Shown here: piece after piece, positions 1 to 6,557 of the stretch | How positions within the stretch are numbered: position 1 is the stretch's first letter | How the letters are laid out: every line of letters begins with the position of its first letter | Assembly: GCA_036444495.1 (NCBI GenBank) | Contig: JAZGBC010000164.1 | Location: 1 to 20,111, forward strand | Direction: 5' to 3' | Source: JAZGBC01 sp036444495 | Lineage (GTDB): Bacteria > Pseudomonadota > Alphaproteobacteria > Kiloniellales > J153 | DNA: 20,111 bases | Made by a program: the position numbers and the translations under genes | The notes under the pieces: generated by a model | What the model saw: the letters and a program-made list of their open reading frames with translations, nothing else | Databases searched by the model: none | Told to the model about the DNA's origin: nothing

Positions 1-3
1 ACA

Positions 4-483
4 TTAGCGCCGTCTTTGCCTGAAGCTGTCGTAGATCCGGGAAAAGCCGCTCAAAGAGATCGTCTTGTCCAGGATCAGTTTCGATCCCCGGGCGGTGACC
101 GAGATGCGTGCGGCACGGCCTTTCTTGAACTGTTTCAACAGGGTCGAGGAATTCTTTAAGTCGAAATAGCACATCCCGGTCTCGCACTTGCCGGCCTTGA
201 GCGGTTTCCGGTCGTCGACCTGAATAGCGAGCCCAGAGAACTCGTCCTCGGGGCCCGTGAGCACCAGAGGATTCTTGCCGTTCTTGTTGTGCACGAAATA
301 GATCAGGAAATCCCGCAGGCCCACGGTCATGAACAGCTCGGTCGTGCAAAACTCCGGGCCCTCGTTCTCCCCCTCGTTGGACATGCACTGAAACATCCAG
401 ACCTCGTGCTCGTCGGCGCGGGCGCTACCGTGCAGTGCAAAGAGCGCGAGCAAACAAGCGAGCAGGGGGTCGCTGCGTTTCAT
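4..483 (-). CDS. IalB-family (invasion-associated locus B) secreted protein
   Basis: Predicted periplasmic protein of about 159 residues. A basic, then hydrophobic N-terminus (KRSDPLLACLLALFAL) ending near SARA-DEHE is a classical Sec signal peptide. The mature part has the IalB pattern: an N-terminal W..FQC, a second Cys (PEFC), a GKC...GMC pair, then the C-terminal LSGFSRIYDSF segment that matches the family's 'l.GF..a...' ending. The four mature cysteines probably form two disulfides. IalB was named from Bartonella, but in most alphaproteobacteria the family is a periplasmic protein of unknown role, so invasion should not be inferred. I prefer the ATG at 481-483. A TTG four codons upstream (493-495) is the alternative, and a GGAGAGGA sequence precedes both at non-ideal spacing. 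The MITE at 515-774 leaves only 31 bases between the ATG and the element. Confidence 0.72.
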   Translation of the reverse strand: MKRSDPLLACLLALFALHGSARADEHEVWMFQCMSNEGENEGPEFCTTELFMTVGLRDFLIYFVHNKNGKNPLVLTGPEDEFSGLAIQVDDRKPLKAGKCETGMCYFDLKNSSTLLKQFKKGRAARISVTARGSKLILDKTISLSGFSRIYDSFRQRRR

Positions 484-510
484 GGTTTCGGTCAATCCTC
501 TCCGCCAGGT

Positions 511-519
511 CTTATACCA
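511..519 (-). promoter_or_regulatory. Extended -10 promoter at the MITE junction, reading into the IalB gene
   Basis: Read on the minus strand, the outer end of the MITE plus its target duplication spells TGGTATAAG. This is an extended -10 (TGn followed by TATAAG). Transcription would begin near 504, giving a leader of about 20 bases that contains GGAGAGGA. No convincing -35 hexamer lies 16-18 bases upstream, which extended -10 promoters can tolerate. Seen in sequence; activity is inferred. Confidence 0.4.
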
Positions 520-777
520 AATCTCGCTGATAATGACCCATAGAGATCGTGCGGGCGATCCGCCGGGTAGGAGGGGAGCCGCGGGCGATGTGGTGCATCG
601 TTAAGGCTTTCCGACGCCCCCGGCGGTTCGCCCGGGCGACCGGAACGGCGGCTTCCCAAGGCTTTCGGACGGCGTCGCGCATGGCTTCCGATGCCCCACA
701 TCGCCGCGCCACGCGCTCCTGGCCGAAAACCTTGGGAAGCCGTCTCTATGGGTCATTATCAGCGAGACTTGGTATTA
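512..777. mobile_element. MITE copy 1 (260 bp, 32-bp terminal inverted repeats, TTA target duplication)
   Basis: The element proper is 515-774. Its ends, 515-546 and 743-774, are inverted repeats matching at 31 of 32 positions, starting TACCAAATCTCG and ending CGAGACTTGGTA. It is flanked by TTA at 512-514 and 775-777, a 3-bp target duplication. A nearly identical 261-bp copy lies at 8546-8806 in the same orientation. Two internal hairpins are visible: 552-566 with 620-634 (14 of 15) and 649-668 with 723-742 (19 of 20). Their loops also contain a perfect 10-base complement (584-593 with 696-705). No transposase-length frame is present, so it would be moved in trans. The TNA target suggests an IS5-group transposase such as the IS1031 type, but this is inference. 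Open frames crossing it are spurious. Confidence 0.87.
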
Positions 778-1105
778 GCCCGGGCCGCCGGGGCGTGGGC
801 CCAGCCTACGCCAGAATTCGGGCTCGGGTGTCCGGCGATCTTGGGATTTTGCAGCTAGGCCAGCCATTTGCAAAGAGCCCTGCTTGGGCCGCGCCACGTT
901 AAACAACCATAAAGTAAAAAGAAAATAACCATCGCCTCTTTGGCTAGTATTTACAATTTTATATTAAATAATGTCTAAATATATCTCCTAACTGTAGTTA
1001 ATAATCGGTTATTTACTATTGAAATATTGTGACTAAGGCCCCATGTATTAAATCGGATTGGCGATGTTGCGGGGCGTACGCCCCAGGAAAGGGAAGGTGG
1101 CCTGA
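778..1105 (+). promoter_or_regulatory. AT-rich control region upstream of the Tad-domain gene
   Basis: About 330 bases without a gene. 778-898 is ordinary GC-rich sequence with nothing recognised. From about 899 to 1055 the sequence becomes strongly AT-rich, unlike anything else in the window. It holds three 7-of-8 matches to the CtrA operator TTAA-N7-TTAA: 899-913, 964-978 and 998-1012. It also holds an imperfect dyad at 997-1016, GTTAATAA / TTATTTAC around TCGG. In alphaproteobacteria CtrA often controls Flp-pilus genes, so regulation of the next gene is plausible. However, such matches arise easily in AT-rich DNA. I could not fix a -35/-10 pair with confidence. The ribosome site for the next gene (GGAAGG at 1092-1097) ends the region. 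Confidence 0.45.
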
Positions 1106-2377
1106 GTGGCGGGACGATTGTCTGTTATGGTAAGGGCAATCTCTACAAAACTCGCCGAGTTAAGGCGGGACCGCTCGGGTGGCATGATGATCTACATGGC
1201 GGTTCTCGCGCCCGTCATCTTCGGCTTCGCAGGCCTTTCGGTCGATATCGGCTACTGGTACGCCAACGCGCGCATGGCGCAGAACGCCGCCGATTCGGCG
1301 GCCATTGCGGCGTCCCTCGAGGTCCTGCGGTCGAACGGGGATTCCGACCTGGTTAACGCCGCAGCTGTGACCCAGGCGTCCAACAGTGGCTTCAGTACGA
1401 GCAGTGGGGATTCGGTCGTGGTCAACTATCCCCCGGCCTCGGGCCCGAACGCGGGCAGTCCGGATTTCGTCGAAGTGGTTATCACGCGCCCGGCGCAGAC
1501 CTTCTTCGCTCAAGTCCTTTACCAGGGTCAGACGAACATTACGGCGCGCGCCGTCGCCAAGGCGGCCAGCACCGATACCTGCGTCTGGGCCCTGAACCCC
1601 AGCACCGCGGGCGCGGTCACCGTGTCCGGCGCGGCCGAGGTCGAATTGTCCTGCGGCGTTTACGTGAACTCCACCAACGGGAACGCCTTGAGGCAGATGG
1701 GCTCGGGCTGCCTGACGGCGAGCAAGATCAATGTGGTCGGCGGCTATTCCGTCAACTGCGCCTCGCCGGAACCCATATCCGGTGTGATCGCCGCCGTCGA
1801 TCCCCTGGCGGCCCTGCCTCCGCCGGCCACCGGCAGCTGCGATTACAACGGGAACGTGACGGTCAGCGGCGGGCAGAACCGGACGCTCACCCCCGGCACC
1901 TATTGCGGCAACATTCAAATCAACGGCAACGCGACGGTCACCTTCGACGCCGGATTGTACGTCATGAACGGGGGCGGCTTGCGCATCAGTGGCCAGGCCA
2001 CGGTGAGCGGGGTGGAGGTAAGCTTCTATCTTACCGAGAATTCGGGAACGAGCGACAGCATCACCATCAACGGCGGCGCCGTTGTGTCGTTCAGCGCGGC
2101 AAGCGATGGGCCCCTGCCGGGGATCCTTTTCTATCAGAACCGGAACGCGCCGAGCAACGTGACCCATCGGTTCAACGGTGGCGCCGAGATGAATCTGGAC
2201 GGGACCCTCTACTTCCCGAATCAGGATCTGCAGTTCGCTGGCGGTTCAGATCTGCAGAATTCGGCGGCCGTGATCATCGCCGATACGGTCAAATTCACCG
2301 GGAACACCGAAGTCGACATCGATACCACTGTGGGCGACGCCAACCCCCTCCTGTCCGAGGCCACGTTGGTCGAGTAG
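1106..2377 (+). CDS. Orphan Tad-domain (TadE/TadG-like) surface protein with a long Gly/Asn-rich C-terminal region
   Basis: 423 residues. Residues 24-70 match the putative Flp pilus-assembly Tad N-terminal domain: RSGGMMIYMAVLAPVIFG is a membrane helix, followed by VDIGYWYANARMAQNAADSA. After this anchor come a polar linker and, from about residue 165, repeated short strands rich in N, G, T and V (VTVSGAAEVEL, NATVTFDAGLYV, ISGQATVSGVEV) of a right-handed beta-helix look. Several cysteines (TCVWALN, LSCGVYV, SGCLTAS, VNCASPE, SCDYNGN, TYCGNIQ) are unusual for such a region and suggest disulfides outside the cytoplasm. The GTG at 1106 is chosen because GGAAGG lies 8 bases upstream; an ATG at 1127 is the alternative. 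No other tad, rcp or flp gene is in the window. It is probably anchored in the inner membrane or associated with a pilus; its exact role is unknown. Confidence 0.75.
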   Translation: MAGRLSVMVRAISTKLAELRRDRSGGMMIYMAVLAPVIFGFAGLSVDIGYWYANARMAQNAADSAAIAASLEVLRSNGDSDLVNAAAVTQASNSGFSTSSGDSVVVNYPPASGPNAGSPDFVEVVITRPAQTFFAQVLYQGQTNITARAVAKAASTDTCVWALNPSTAGAVTVSGAAEVELSCGVYVNSTNGNALRQMGSGCLTASKINVVGGYSVNCASPEPISGVIAAVDPLAALPPPATGSCDYNGNVTVSGGQNRTLTPGTYCGNIQINGNATVTFDAGLYVMNGGGLRISGQATVSGVEVSFYLTENSGTSDSITINGGAVVSFSAASDGPLPGILFYQNRNAPSNVTHRFNGGAEMNLDGTLYFPNQDLQFAGGSDLQNSAAVIIADTVKFTGNTEVDIDTTVGDANPLLSEATLVE

Positions 2378-2412
2378 TCCTCCTCACGAATCCTCCCTTC
2401 GCCCCTGTGGGC

Positions 2413-2444
2413 AGGACGCCAGGCAACCGATCGCCTGGCGTCTT
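2413..2444. terminator. Rho-independent-type terminator between convergent genes
   Basis: A perfect 10-bp stem (GACGCCAGGC / GCCTGGCGTC, 2415-2424 and 2433-2442) around an 8-base loop, extendable by two pairs. It lies 35 bases after the Tad-gene stop and 11 bases before the end of the convergent methyltransferase gene. It lacks a long T-run on either strand, so it may act in both directions or simply as a 3' end stabiliser. Confidence 0.6.
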
Positions 2445-2455
2445 CGCGTGAGGGG

Positions 2456-3142
2456 TCAGGCCTCCCGGCGCAGGATCAGCGAGAAATTGTTCGCCGGCAT
2501 GTCCACGCTCCGCTCCAGGACCAGTCCCTGGCCGGCCGCGCAGGCCGCCACCTCGTCCATATCCCGCACACCCCAGGAGGGGTCGCGCTGCCGCAGCGAG
2601 GCGTCGAACTCGGCGTTGCTGGGGGCGGTGTGCTCGCCGCCCCGCTTATAGGGGCCGTAAAGGTACATCAGACCGCCCGGCGCGAGCAGGCGGCCCGCAC
2701 CCTGCATCAGGCCTTCGCAGGCGGCCCAGGGAGAGATATGCAGCATGTTGATGCAGAGCAGCGCGTCGAACGGACCGCCGGCCCCCTCCGCCCAGCCGGC
2801 CTCGGTCACATCCAGCGCCAAGGGCGCCAGGATATTGGCGAGGGCGGAGTCCGCGGCCCAGGCGGCAATGCTTTTTCGCGCCTCGGGGCTCGGGTCGCTC
2901 GGCTGCCAGTCGATTTCGGGAAAGGCCGGCGCGAAAGCGGCCACATGCTGGCCCGTGCCGCTGGCGATTTCCAGGGCCTTGCCTGCGTCCGGCAGGATGC
3001 CGCGCAGGACCTCCAGGATCGGTCCGCTGTTGCGCTCCGCCGCCGGCGCGGCCTGGCGTTCCCGATTGCGCGTCTCGTCATCCACGGCGACCAGATAGGG
3101 CGAGTGCTCTTGCCGGCGCTTTTCCTCCAGGTCGCGAGTCAT
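2456..3142 (-). CDS. DUF938-family SAM-dependent methyltransferase
   Basis: 228 residues, the usual family length. The DUF938 signature is present throughout: AAERNSGPILEVL (34-46), the SAM-binding loop LEIASGTGQH (57-66), WQPSDPSPEA, LLCINMLHISPW, LYGPYKRGG, SNAEFDASLR, DPSWGVRDMDEV and the terminal DMPANNFSLILRR. The fold is a class I Rossmann methyltransferase. The family is widespread in proteobacteria and related to the human METTL26 protein, but its substrate is not established and I do not assign one. The gene is 32 bases downstream of the cytochrome c gene on the same strand and may be co-transcribed with it. The ATG at 3142 is preceded by AGGA at a rather long spacing. Confidence 0.85.
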   Translation of the reverse strand: MTRDLEEKRRQEHSPYLVAVDDETRNRERQAAPAAERNSGPILEVLRGILPDAGKALEIASGTGQHVAAFAPAFPEIDWQPSDPSPEARKSIAAWAADSALANILAPLALDVTEAGWAEGAGGPFDALLCINMLHISPWAACEGLMQGAGRLLAPGGLMYLYGPYKRGGEHTAPSNAEFDASLRQRDPSWGVRDMDEVAACAAGQGLVLERSVDMPANNFSLILRREA

Positions 3143-3174
3143 GGCGTTAGTATCCTGCCATCAGCAGCAAGACC

Positions 3175-3546
3175 TCATTCCGGCTGCAAGGTTTCGACAA
3201 AAGCGATCAGGTCCTCGATGTTGTCCTGCGTGATCTTGAACTCGACCACGTGCGAGGGCAGCTTGGTCCAGCGGTCGACACCGGGCACGCGCACGAAGAC
3301 CGGGTGCGGGCGGCGCTCGTAGAAGGTGGCGAAGCGCTCGAGCCAATCGCCGCGCTTGGCCAAAAGCTGGAAGGAAGGCGTGGAGCCGATCCCGCCATAG
3401 GGATTGAAGTCGCCGACCACGTGGCAGCGCGAGCAATGCTGCTGGGCGATCAGCCGGCCCGGCCCGGCCGCGCCGCCGGCATTCGCTTCCGGCGCAATAA
3501 CGAGAAAAGAGGCGGCCAGGGTTCCGAACAGCAGGCGGCTTTTCAT
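3175..3546 (-). CDS. Small secreted c-type cytochrome lacking an axial methionine
   Basis: 123 residues with a Sec signal peptide (LLFGTLAASFLVIAPEANA, cleavage expected after residue 23), so periplasmic. One covalent heme site, CSRCH at residues 38-42, provides both thioether cysteines and the proximal histidine. The C-terminal helix (ITQDNIEDLIAFVETLQ) is typical of class I cytochromes c. The chain contains no methionine except the initiator. The usual Met sixth ligand is therefore absent; His81 or His99 (LPSHVVEF, where Met is normally expected) could replace it, or the heme could be five-coordinate. Probably an electron carrier or sensor; partner unknown. It is followed by the DUF938 gene and preceded by a putative terminator after the cyclopropane synthase gene. 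Confidence 0.82.
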   Translation of the reverse strand: MKSRLLFGTLAASFLVIAPEANAGGAAGPGRLIAQQHCSRCHVVGDFNPYGGIGSTPSFQLLAKRGDWLERFATFYERRPHPVFVRVPGVDRWTKLPSHVVEFKITQDNIEDLIAFVETLQPE

Positions 3547-3628
3547 GCGCGCAAGCCTAACGGGTCGCGCCGGGAATGAGAAGGTGTCGCCCGGGGCGGG
3601 GCTTAAGCCGAATGGTCCGACTGCCCAG

Positions 3629-3662
3629 AAAAAAATCGGATAGCGCGAGAGGGACGGGCGCT
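3629..3662 (-). terminator. Putative terminator downstream of the cyclopropane synthase gene
   Basis: On the minus strand, a 5-bp stem AGCGC/GCGCT (3658-3662 and 3642-3646) is followed six bases later by a run of seven T (A7 at 3629-3635 on the plus strand). Such a T-run is rare in this GC-rich window. It starts six bases after the cfa stop codon. The stem is short, so efficiency may be modest. Confidence 0.42.
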
Positions 3663-3667
3663 AAGCC

Positions 3668-4918
3668 TCAGCCCACCGAGGAGATTCGCTTGGGTGCCGG
3701 CTCTTCCGCCGCCAGGTCGTGCTGCTCCCATTCGACCATGTAGTCGCGGGTGATCGGCAAAGTATCGACCGATTTCGTCAGCTGTATCTGGGCGATCATC
3801 TGGCCCCAATGGCGGAACGTGACCTCCGAGCCGGCCAGGTAGAACTCCCACATACGGCAGAAGCGCTCGTCATAGAGCTCGGCGGCCTTGTCCCGGTTGG
3901 CCAGGAACCGCTCGCGCCAATGGTGCAGGGTCTCGGCGTAATGCAGGCGCAGGATCTCGATATCGGTCACCCAGAGGCCGCAGCGTTCGATGACGGCCAG
4001 CACCTCCGACAACGCCGGACAATAGCCGCCCGGGAAGATATACTTGCGCAGCCAGGGGTTGGTGGTCGCAGGCGGGTCGCAACGCGAGATGGTGTGCAGC
4101 AAGGCCACGCCGTCGTCAGGCAGGAGATCGTAAATCTTGCGGAAGAATTCCTTGTAGTGCGGCACGCCGACATGCTCGAACATGCCGACCGAGACGATGC
4201 GGTCGAAGGTCCCCGTGACCTCGCGGTAATCCCGCAGGTGGAACTGGACCCGTCCGGCCAGCCCGGCCTTGGCGGCGCGCTCGCCGGATAGCCTGTGCTG
4301 TTCCCTGGATAGCGTCACGCCGGTGACTTCCACGCCGGCGGTCTCCGCCAGATAGAGCCCCAACCCGCCCCAGCCCGAGCCAATGTCCAGGACCCGCTGT
4401 CCCGGTTCCAGGCGGAGCTTCGAGGCCAGGTGCCGCTTCTTGGCTTCCTGGGCCTCGTCGAGCGAGGCCTGTGGCGAAGAGAAATAGCCGCAGGAGTACT
4501 GCCGGTCCGCATCCAGGAACAGCTCGTAGAACTCCACGGAAAGATCGTAATGGTGCGCCACGTTCTTCCGAGCCTGGCCCAGCGGATTGGCCTGCTGGAA
4601 GCCGCGCCAAAACTTGCTCGCCCGCAGGGTCCAGAGGTCCCAGCGGTTGATCGGATCCAGGCCCATGTTGAGGCCTACAAGGTCGAGGTAATCGTAGATC
4701 GTGCCCTTTTCGACCGTAAGGGTCCCATCCATGTAGGCTTCGCCCAGGTACAGGCGCGGGTTTAGCGCCAGCTTCCAGTGCAGACCGCGATCATGCAGCC
4801 GCACAATCACCGAGGGTTCAGCCCCATTCTGTCCGAACTGATGTGTCCGGCCAGCGGCGTCGATCAGGACGAGTTCGCCTTTCTTGATAAAGCCCCAGAT
4901 GAACCGTGCCAGCAGCAT
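3668..4918 (-). CDS. cfa: Cyclopropane-fatty-acyl-phospholipid synthase family protein
   Basis: 416 residues, slightly longer than the E. coli enzyme. It transfers a methylene from SAM to the cis double bond of unsaturated phospholipid acyl chains at the membrane. The N-terminal lipid-binding part (LNPRLYLGEAYMDG) is followed by the conserved KNVAHHYDLSVEFY. Next come the active-site Cys in YSCGYF (Cys143), SAM motif VLDIGSGWGG (176-185), Glu248 in GMFEHVG, His275 in LLHTIS and Tyr327 in RLHYAETL. These match the bicarbonate-site and catalytic residues known from E. coli Cfa. The C-terminus (VEWEQHDLAAEEP) is longer and acidic. I prefer the ATG at 4916-4918; a TTG one codon upstream (4921) is possible. 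A sigma70 promoter lies about 45 bases upstream. The family also includes SAM methyltransferases for branched or furan fatty acids, so the exact product is inferred. Confidence 0.88.
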   Translation of the reverse strand: MLLARFIWGFIKKGELVLIDAAGRTHQFGQNGAEPSVIVRLHDRGLHWKLALNPRLYLGEAYMDGTLTVEKGTIYDYLDLVGLNMGLDPINRWDLWTLRASKFWRGFQQANPLGQARKNVAHHYDLSVEFYELFLDADRQYSCGYFSSPQASLDEAQEAKKRHLASKLRLEPGQRVLDIGSGWGGLGLYLAETAGVEVTGVTLSREQHRLSGERAAKAGLAGRVQFHLRDYREVTGTFDRIVSVGMFEHVGVPHYKEFFRKIYDLLPDDGVALLHTISRCDPPATTNPWLRKYIFPGGYCPALSEVLAVIERCGLWVTDIEILRLHYAETLHHWRERFLANRDKAAELYDERFCRMWEFYLAGSEVTFRHWGQMIAQIQLTKSVDTLPITRDYMVEWEQHDLAAEEPAPKRISSVG

Positions 4919-4965
4919 CAAAGCCCCGCTAAGCCCAGTTTCTTAACGCATTCCAAGACCCTGGA

Positions 4966-4995
4966 ATTATACCTCCTCCCCGCGTTTCCCATCAA
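4966..4995 (-). promoter_or_regulatory. Sigma70-type promoter for cfa
   Basis: On the minus strand TTGATG and a perfect TATAAT are separated by 18 bases. The start site would be near 4959, leaving a leader of about 40 bases before the cfa ATG. This is the best -10 box in the window. Confidence 0.6.
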
Positions 4996-5053
4996 GTAAC
5001 CCTAGCGCGTAGGCCGAGGCGGGGAGCCGGGGCAGATATAGGGGGTTCAGGTG

Positions 5054-5070
5054 CCTAGAACCGCTCTAGG
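5054..5070. promoter_or_regulatory. Inverted repeat between two divergent promoters (operator candidate)
   Basis: CCTAGA and TCTAGG form a perfect 6-bp dyad around 5 bases. It sits 18 bases upstream of the Sel1-gene -35 box and about 60 bases upstream of the cfa -35 box. Its size fits a dimeric regulator site. It could equally be a small hairpin. No regulator is identified. Confidence 0.3.
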
Positions 5071-5088
5071 TGGGGACCTTGCGGCGGC

Positions 5089-5117
5089 TTGCCCCGATTC
5101 CCTGCTATGCCTATAAG
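5089..5117 (+). promoter_or_regulatory. Sigma70-type promoter for the Sel1 lipoprotein gene
   Basis: TTGCCC and TATAAG are spaced by 17 bases. The start site would be near 5124, giving a leader of roughly 68 bases to the ATG at 5192. The leader contains a run of nine G before 5140. Confidence 0.5.
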
Positions 5118-5191
5118 TTCTCGCCGGAGGGGGGGGGCCGCGCCGCGTCACCGGGCACCCCTGCCCACAAGAGCGAACAGGCGGAAATGCC

Positions 5192-6547
5192 ATGAATCGG
5201 GGTGTTCTCATCGCGCTTATGCTGGCTGCCATGGCTGGCCTCGCGGCCTGCCAACCGGGCCGCTACGAGGCCGGCAGGCAGGCGGCCGAGCGGGGCGATT
5301 ACCTCAAGGCGGCCAGCCAATGGCGGCCGCTCGCCGAGGAAGGGGAGCCGCTAGCCCAGTTCAACCTTGGGGGCCTCTACGCCGAAGGCAAGGGCGTTGC
5401 CCTGGACCCGAAAGAGGCGGTCCGCTGGTACCGCCTTGCCGCCGATCAGAGCTTGGCCGAGGCGCAGTACAGCCTGGGCCGCATGTATGCGGCGGGCTCG
5501 GGGATCGAACAGAGCCATGAGCGCGCCGCCGAGTGGTACCGGCTGGCCGCCGAGCAGAGCTTACCCGAGGCCCAGTTCAGCCTGGCGGCGCTTTACGCCG
5601 ACGGCCAGGGGGTCGAGCAGTCCTTCATCAAGGCGGCCGAGTGGTACCGGCGAGCCGGTGAGCGGGGCCACGCGGAGGCCCAGACGACCCTGGGCGCTTA
5701 CTACGAGAAGGGCCTGGGGGTAACGCAGGATTACGGCCAGGCCGCGGTCTGGTGGCACAAGGCCGCAGCCCAGGGCCATGCCGAGGCGCAGTCCACTTTG
5801 GGCGCGCTCTACGAGAAGGGGCTAGGCGTGCCCCAGGATTATACCGAGGCGGCCAACTGGTGGCGCCAGGCGGCCGAGCAGGGGCACGGCGAGGCCCAGA
5901 CGAACCTCGGGTTCCTCTATTCCCGGGGGCTCGGCGTGCGTCAGGATTACGCCCAGGCGGCCGATTGGTGGCGCAAGGCGGCCTTCCAGGGCGTGCCGGC
6001 CGGCCAGACCAACCTGGGGGTGCTGCACGAGAAGGGCCGGGGGGTCCCCCAGAGCTATGCCGAGGCGGTTCGCTGGTGGCAACTCGCCGCGGCCCAGGGT
6101 TACCCCGACGCCCAGCACAACCTGGCCTACATGTACGCCAACGGTCAGGGCGTGCCCAAGGATTACGCCGAGGCGGTCAAGTGGTGGCGTCTCGCCGCCG
6201 CGAAGAACCTGCCCATCGCCCAGCACTACCTGGGCGTGATGTACACCAGAGGGCGCGGCGTGCCGCAGGACTACCGCGAAGCCGCTACTTGGCACTTCAG
6301 GGCGGCCGATCAGGGCTATGCCGAGTCGCAGCTGGAGTTGGCCGTGCTGCATCAGAACGGACGCGGCGTGCCGCGTAGCAAGGTGCTGGCCCACGTCTGG
6401 TTGAATCTCGCCGCCGCCAATTTCCCGCCGGGCGAAAACCGGGCGATCGCGGTGAGCCGGCGCGACCGGCTGGCGAGGCAGATGTCGGCGATGCAGCTCG
6501 CCGAGGCCCAGAGGCTCGCGCGCCAATGGCGGCCGAAGACACCCTGA
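5192..6547 (+). CDS. Sel1-like repeat lipoprotein (ten repeats)
   Basis: 451 residues. The N-terminus is a lipoprotein signal: hydrophobic LIALMLAAMAGLAAC with lipobox LAAC-Q and the lipidated Cys at residue 20. Residues 51-410 are ten uninterrupted Sel1-like repeats of 36 residues (108 bases each). The pattern is AEAQ..LG.LYE.G.GV.QDY.EA..WW..AA.QG. Sel1 repeats form pairs of antiparallel helices stacked into a solenoid that binds other proteins. A partial helix pair (residues 23-50) caps the start and a basic tail closes the end. Bacterial Sel1 lipoproteins are typically envelope scaffolds or signalling partners; the ligand here is unknown. Two likely anchors, no enzyme motif. The 10-base gap to the next gene suggests an operon with a peptidoglycan-hydrolase-like protein. 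Confidence 0.87.
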   Translation: MNRGVLIALMLAAMAGLAACQPGRYEAGRQAAERGDYLKAASQWRPLAEEGEPLAQFNLGGLYAEGKGVALDPKEAVRWYRLAADQSLAEAQYSLGRMYAAGSGIEQSHERAAEWYRLAAEQSLPEAQFSLAALYADGQGVEQSFIKAAEWYRRAGERGHAEAQTTLGAYYEKGLGVTQDYGQAAVWWHKAAAQGHAEAQSTLGALYEKGLGVPQDYTEAANWWRQAAEQGHGEAQTNLGFLYSRGLGVRQDYAQAADWWRKAAFQGVPAGQTNLGVLHEKGRGVPQSYAEAVRWWQLAAAQGYPDAQHNLAYMYANGQGVPKDYAEAVKWWRLAAAKNLPIAQHYLGVMYTRGRGVPQDYREAATWHFRAADQGYAESQLELAVLHQNGRGVPRSKVLAHVWLNLAAANFPPGENRAIAVSRRDRLARQMSAMQLAEAQRLARQWRPKTP

Positions 6548-6557
6548 TCGGGGTGCT

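Noticed and set aside
549..902. A 117-codon plus-strand frame across the MITE and flank
   Set aside because: It lies mostly inside the inverted-repeat element, is arginine-rich from GC bias, and has no domain or ribosome site.
1160..2167. A 335-codon minus-strand frame opposite the Tad gene
   Set aside because: The plus-strand protein has a clear Tad anchor. The opposite frame is a GC-bias shadow with His/Arg/Gly-rich, patternless sequence.
5342..6422. Regular 108-base repetition resembling a direct-repeat array
   Set aside because: It is the DNA image of ten 36-residue Sel1 repeats in a coding frame; there are no CRISPR-like identical repeats with unique spacers.
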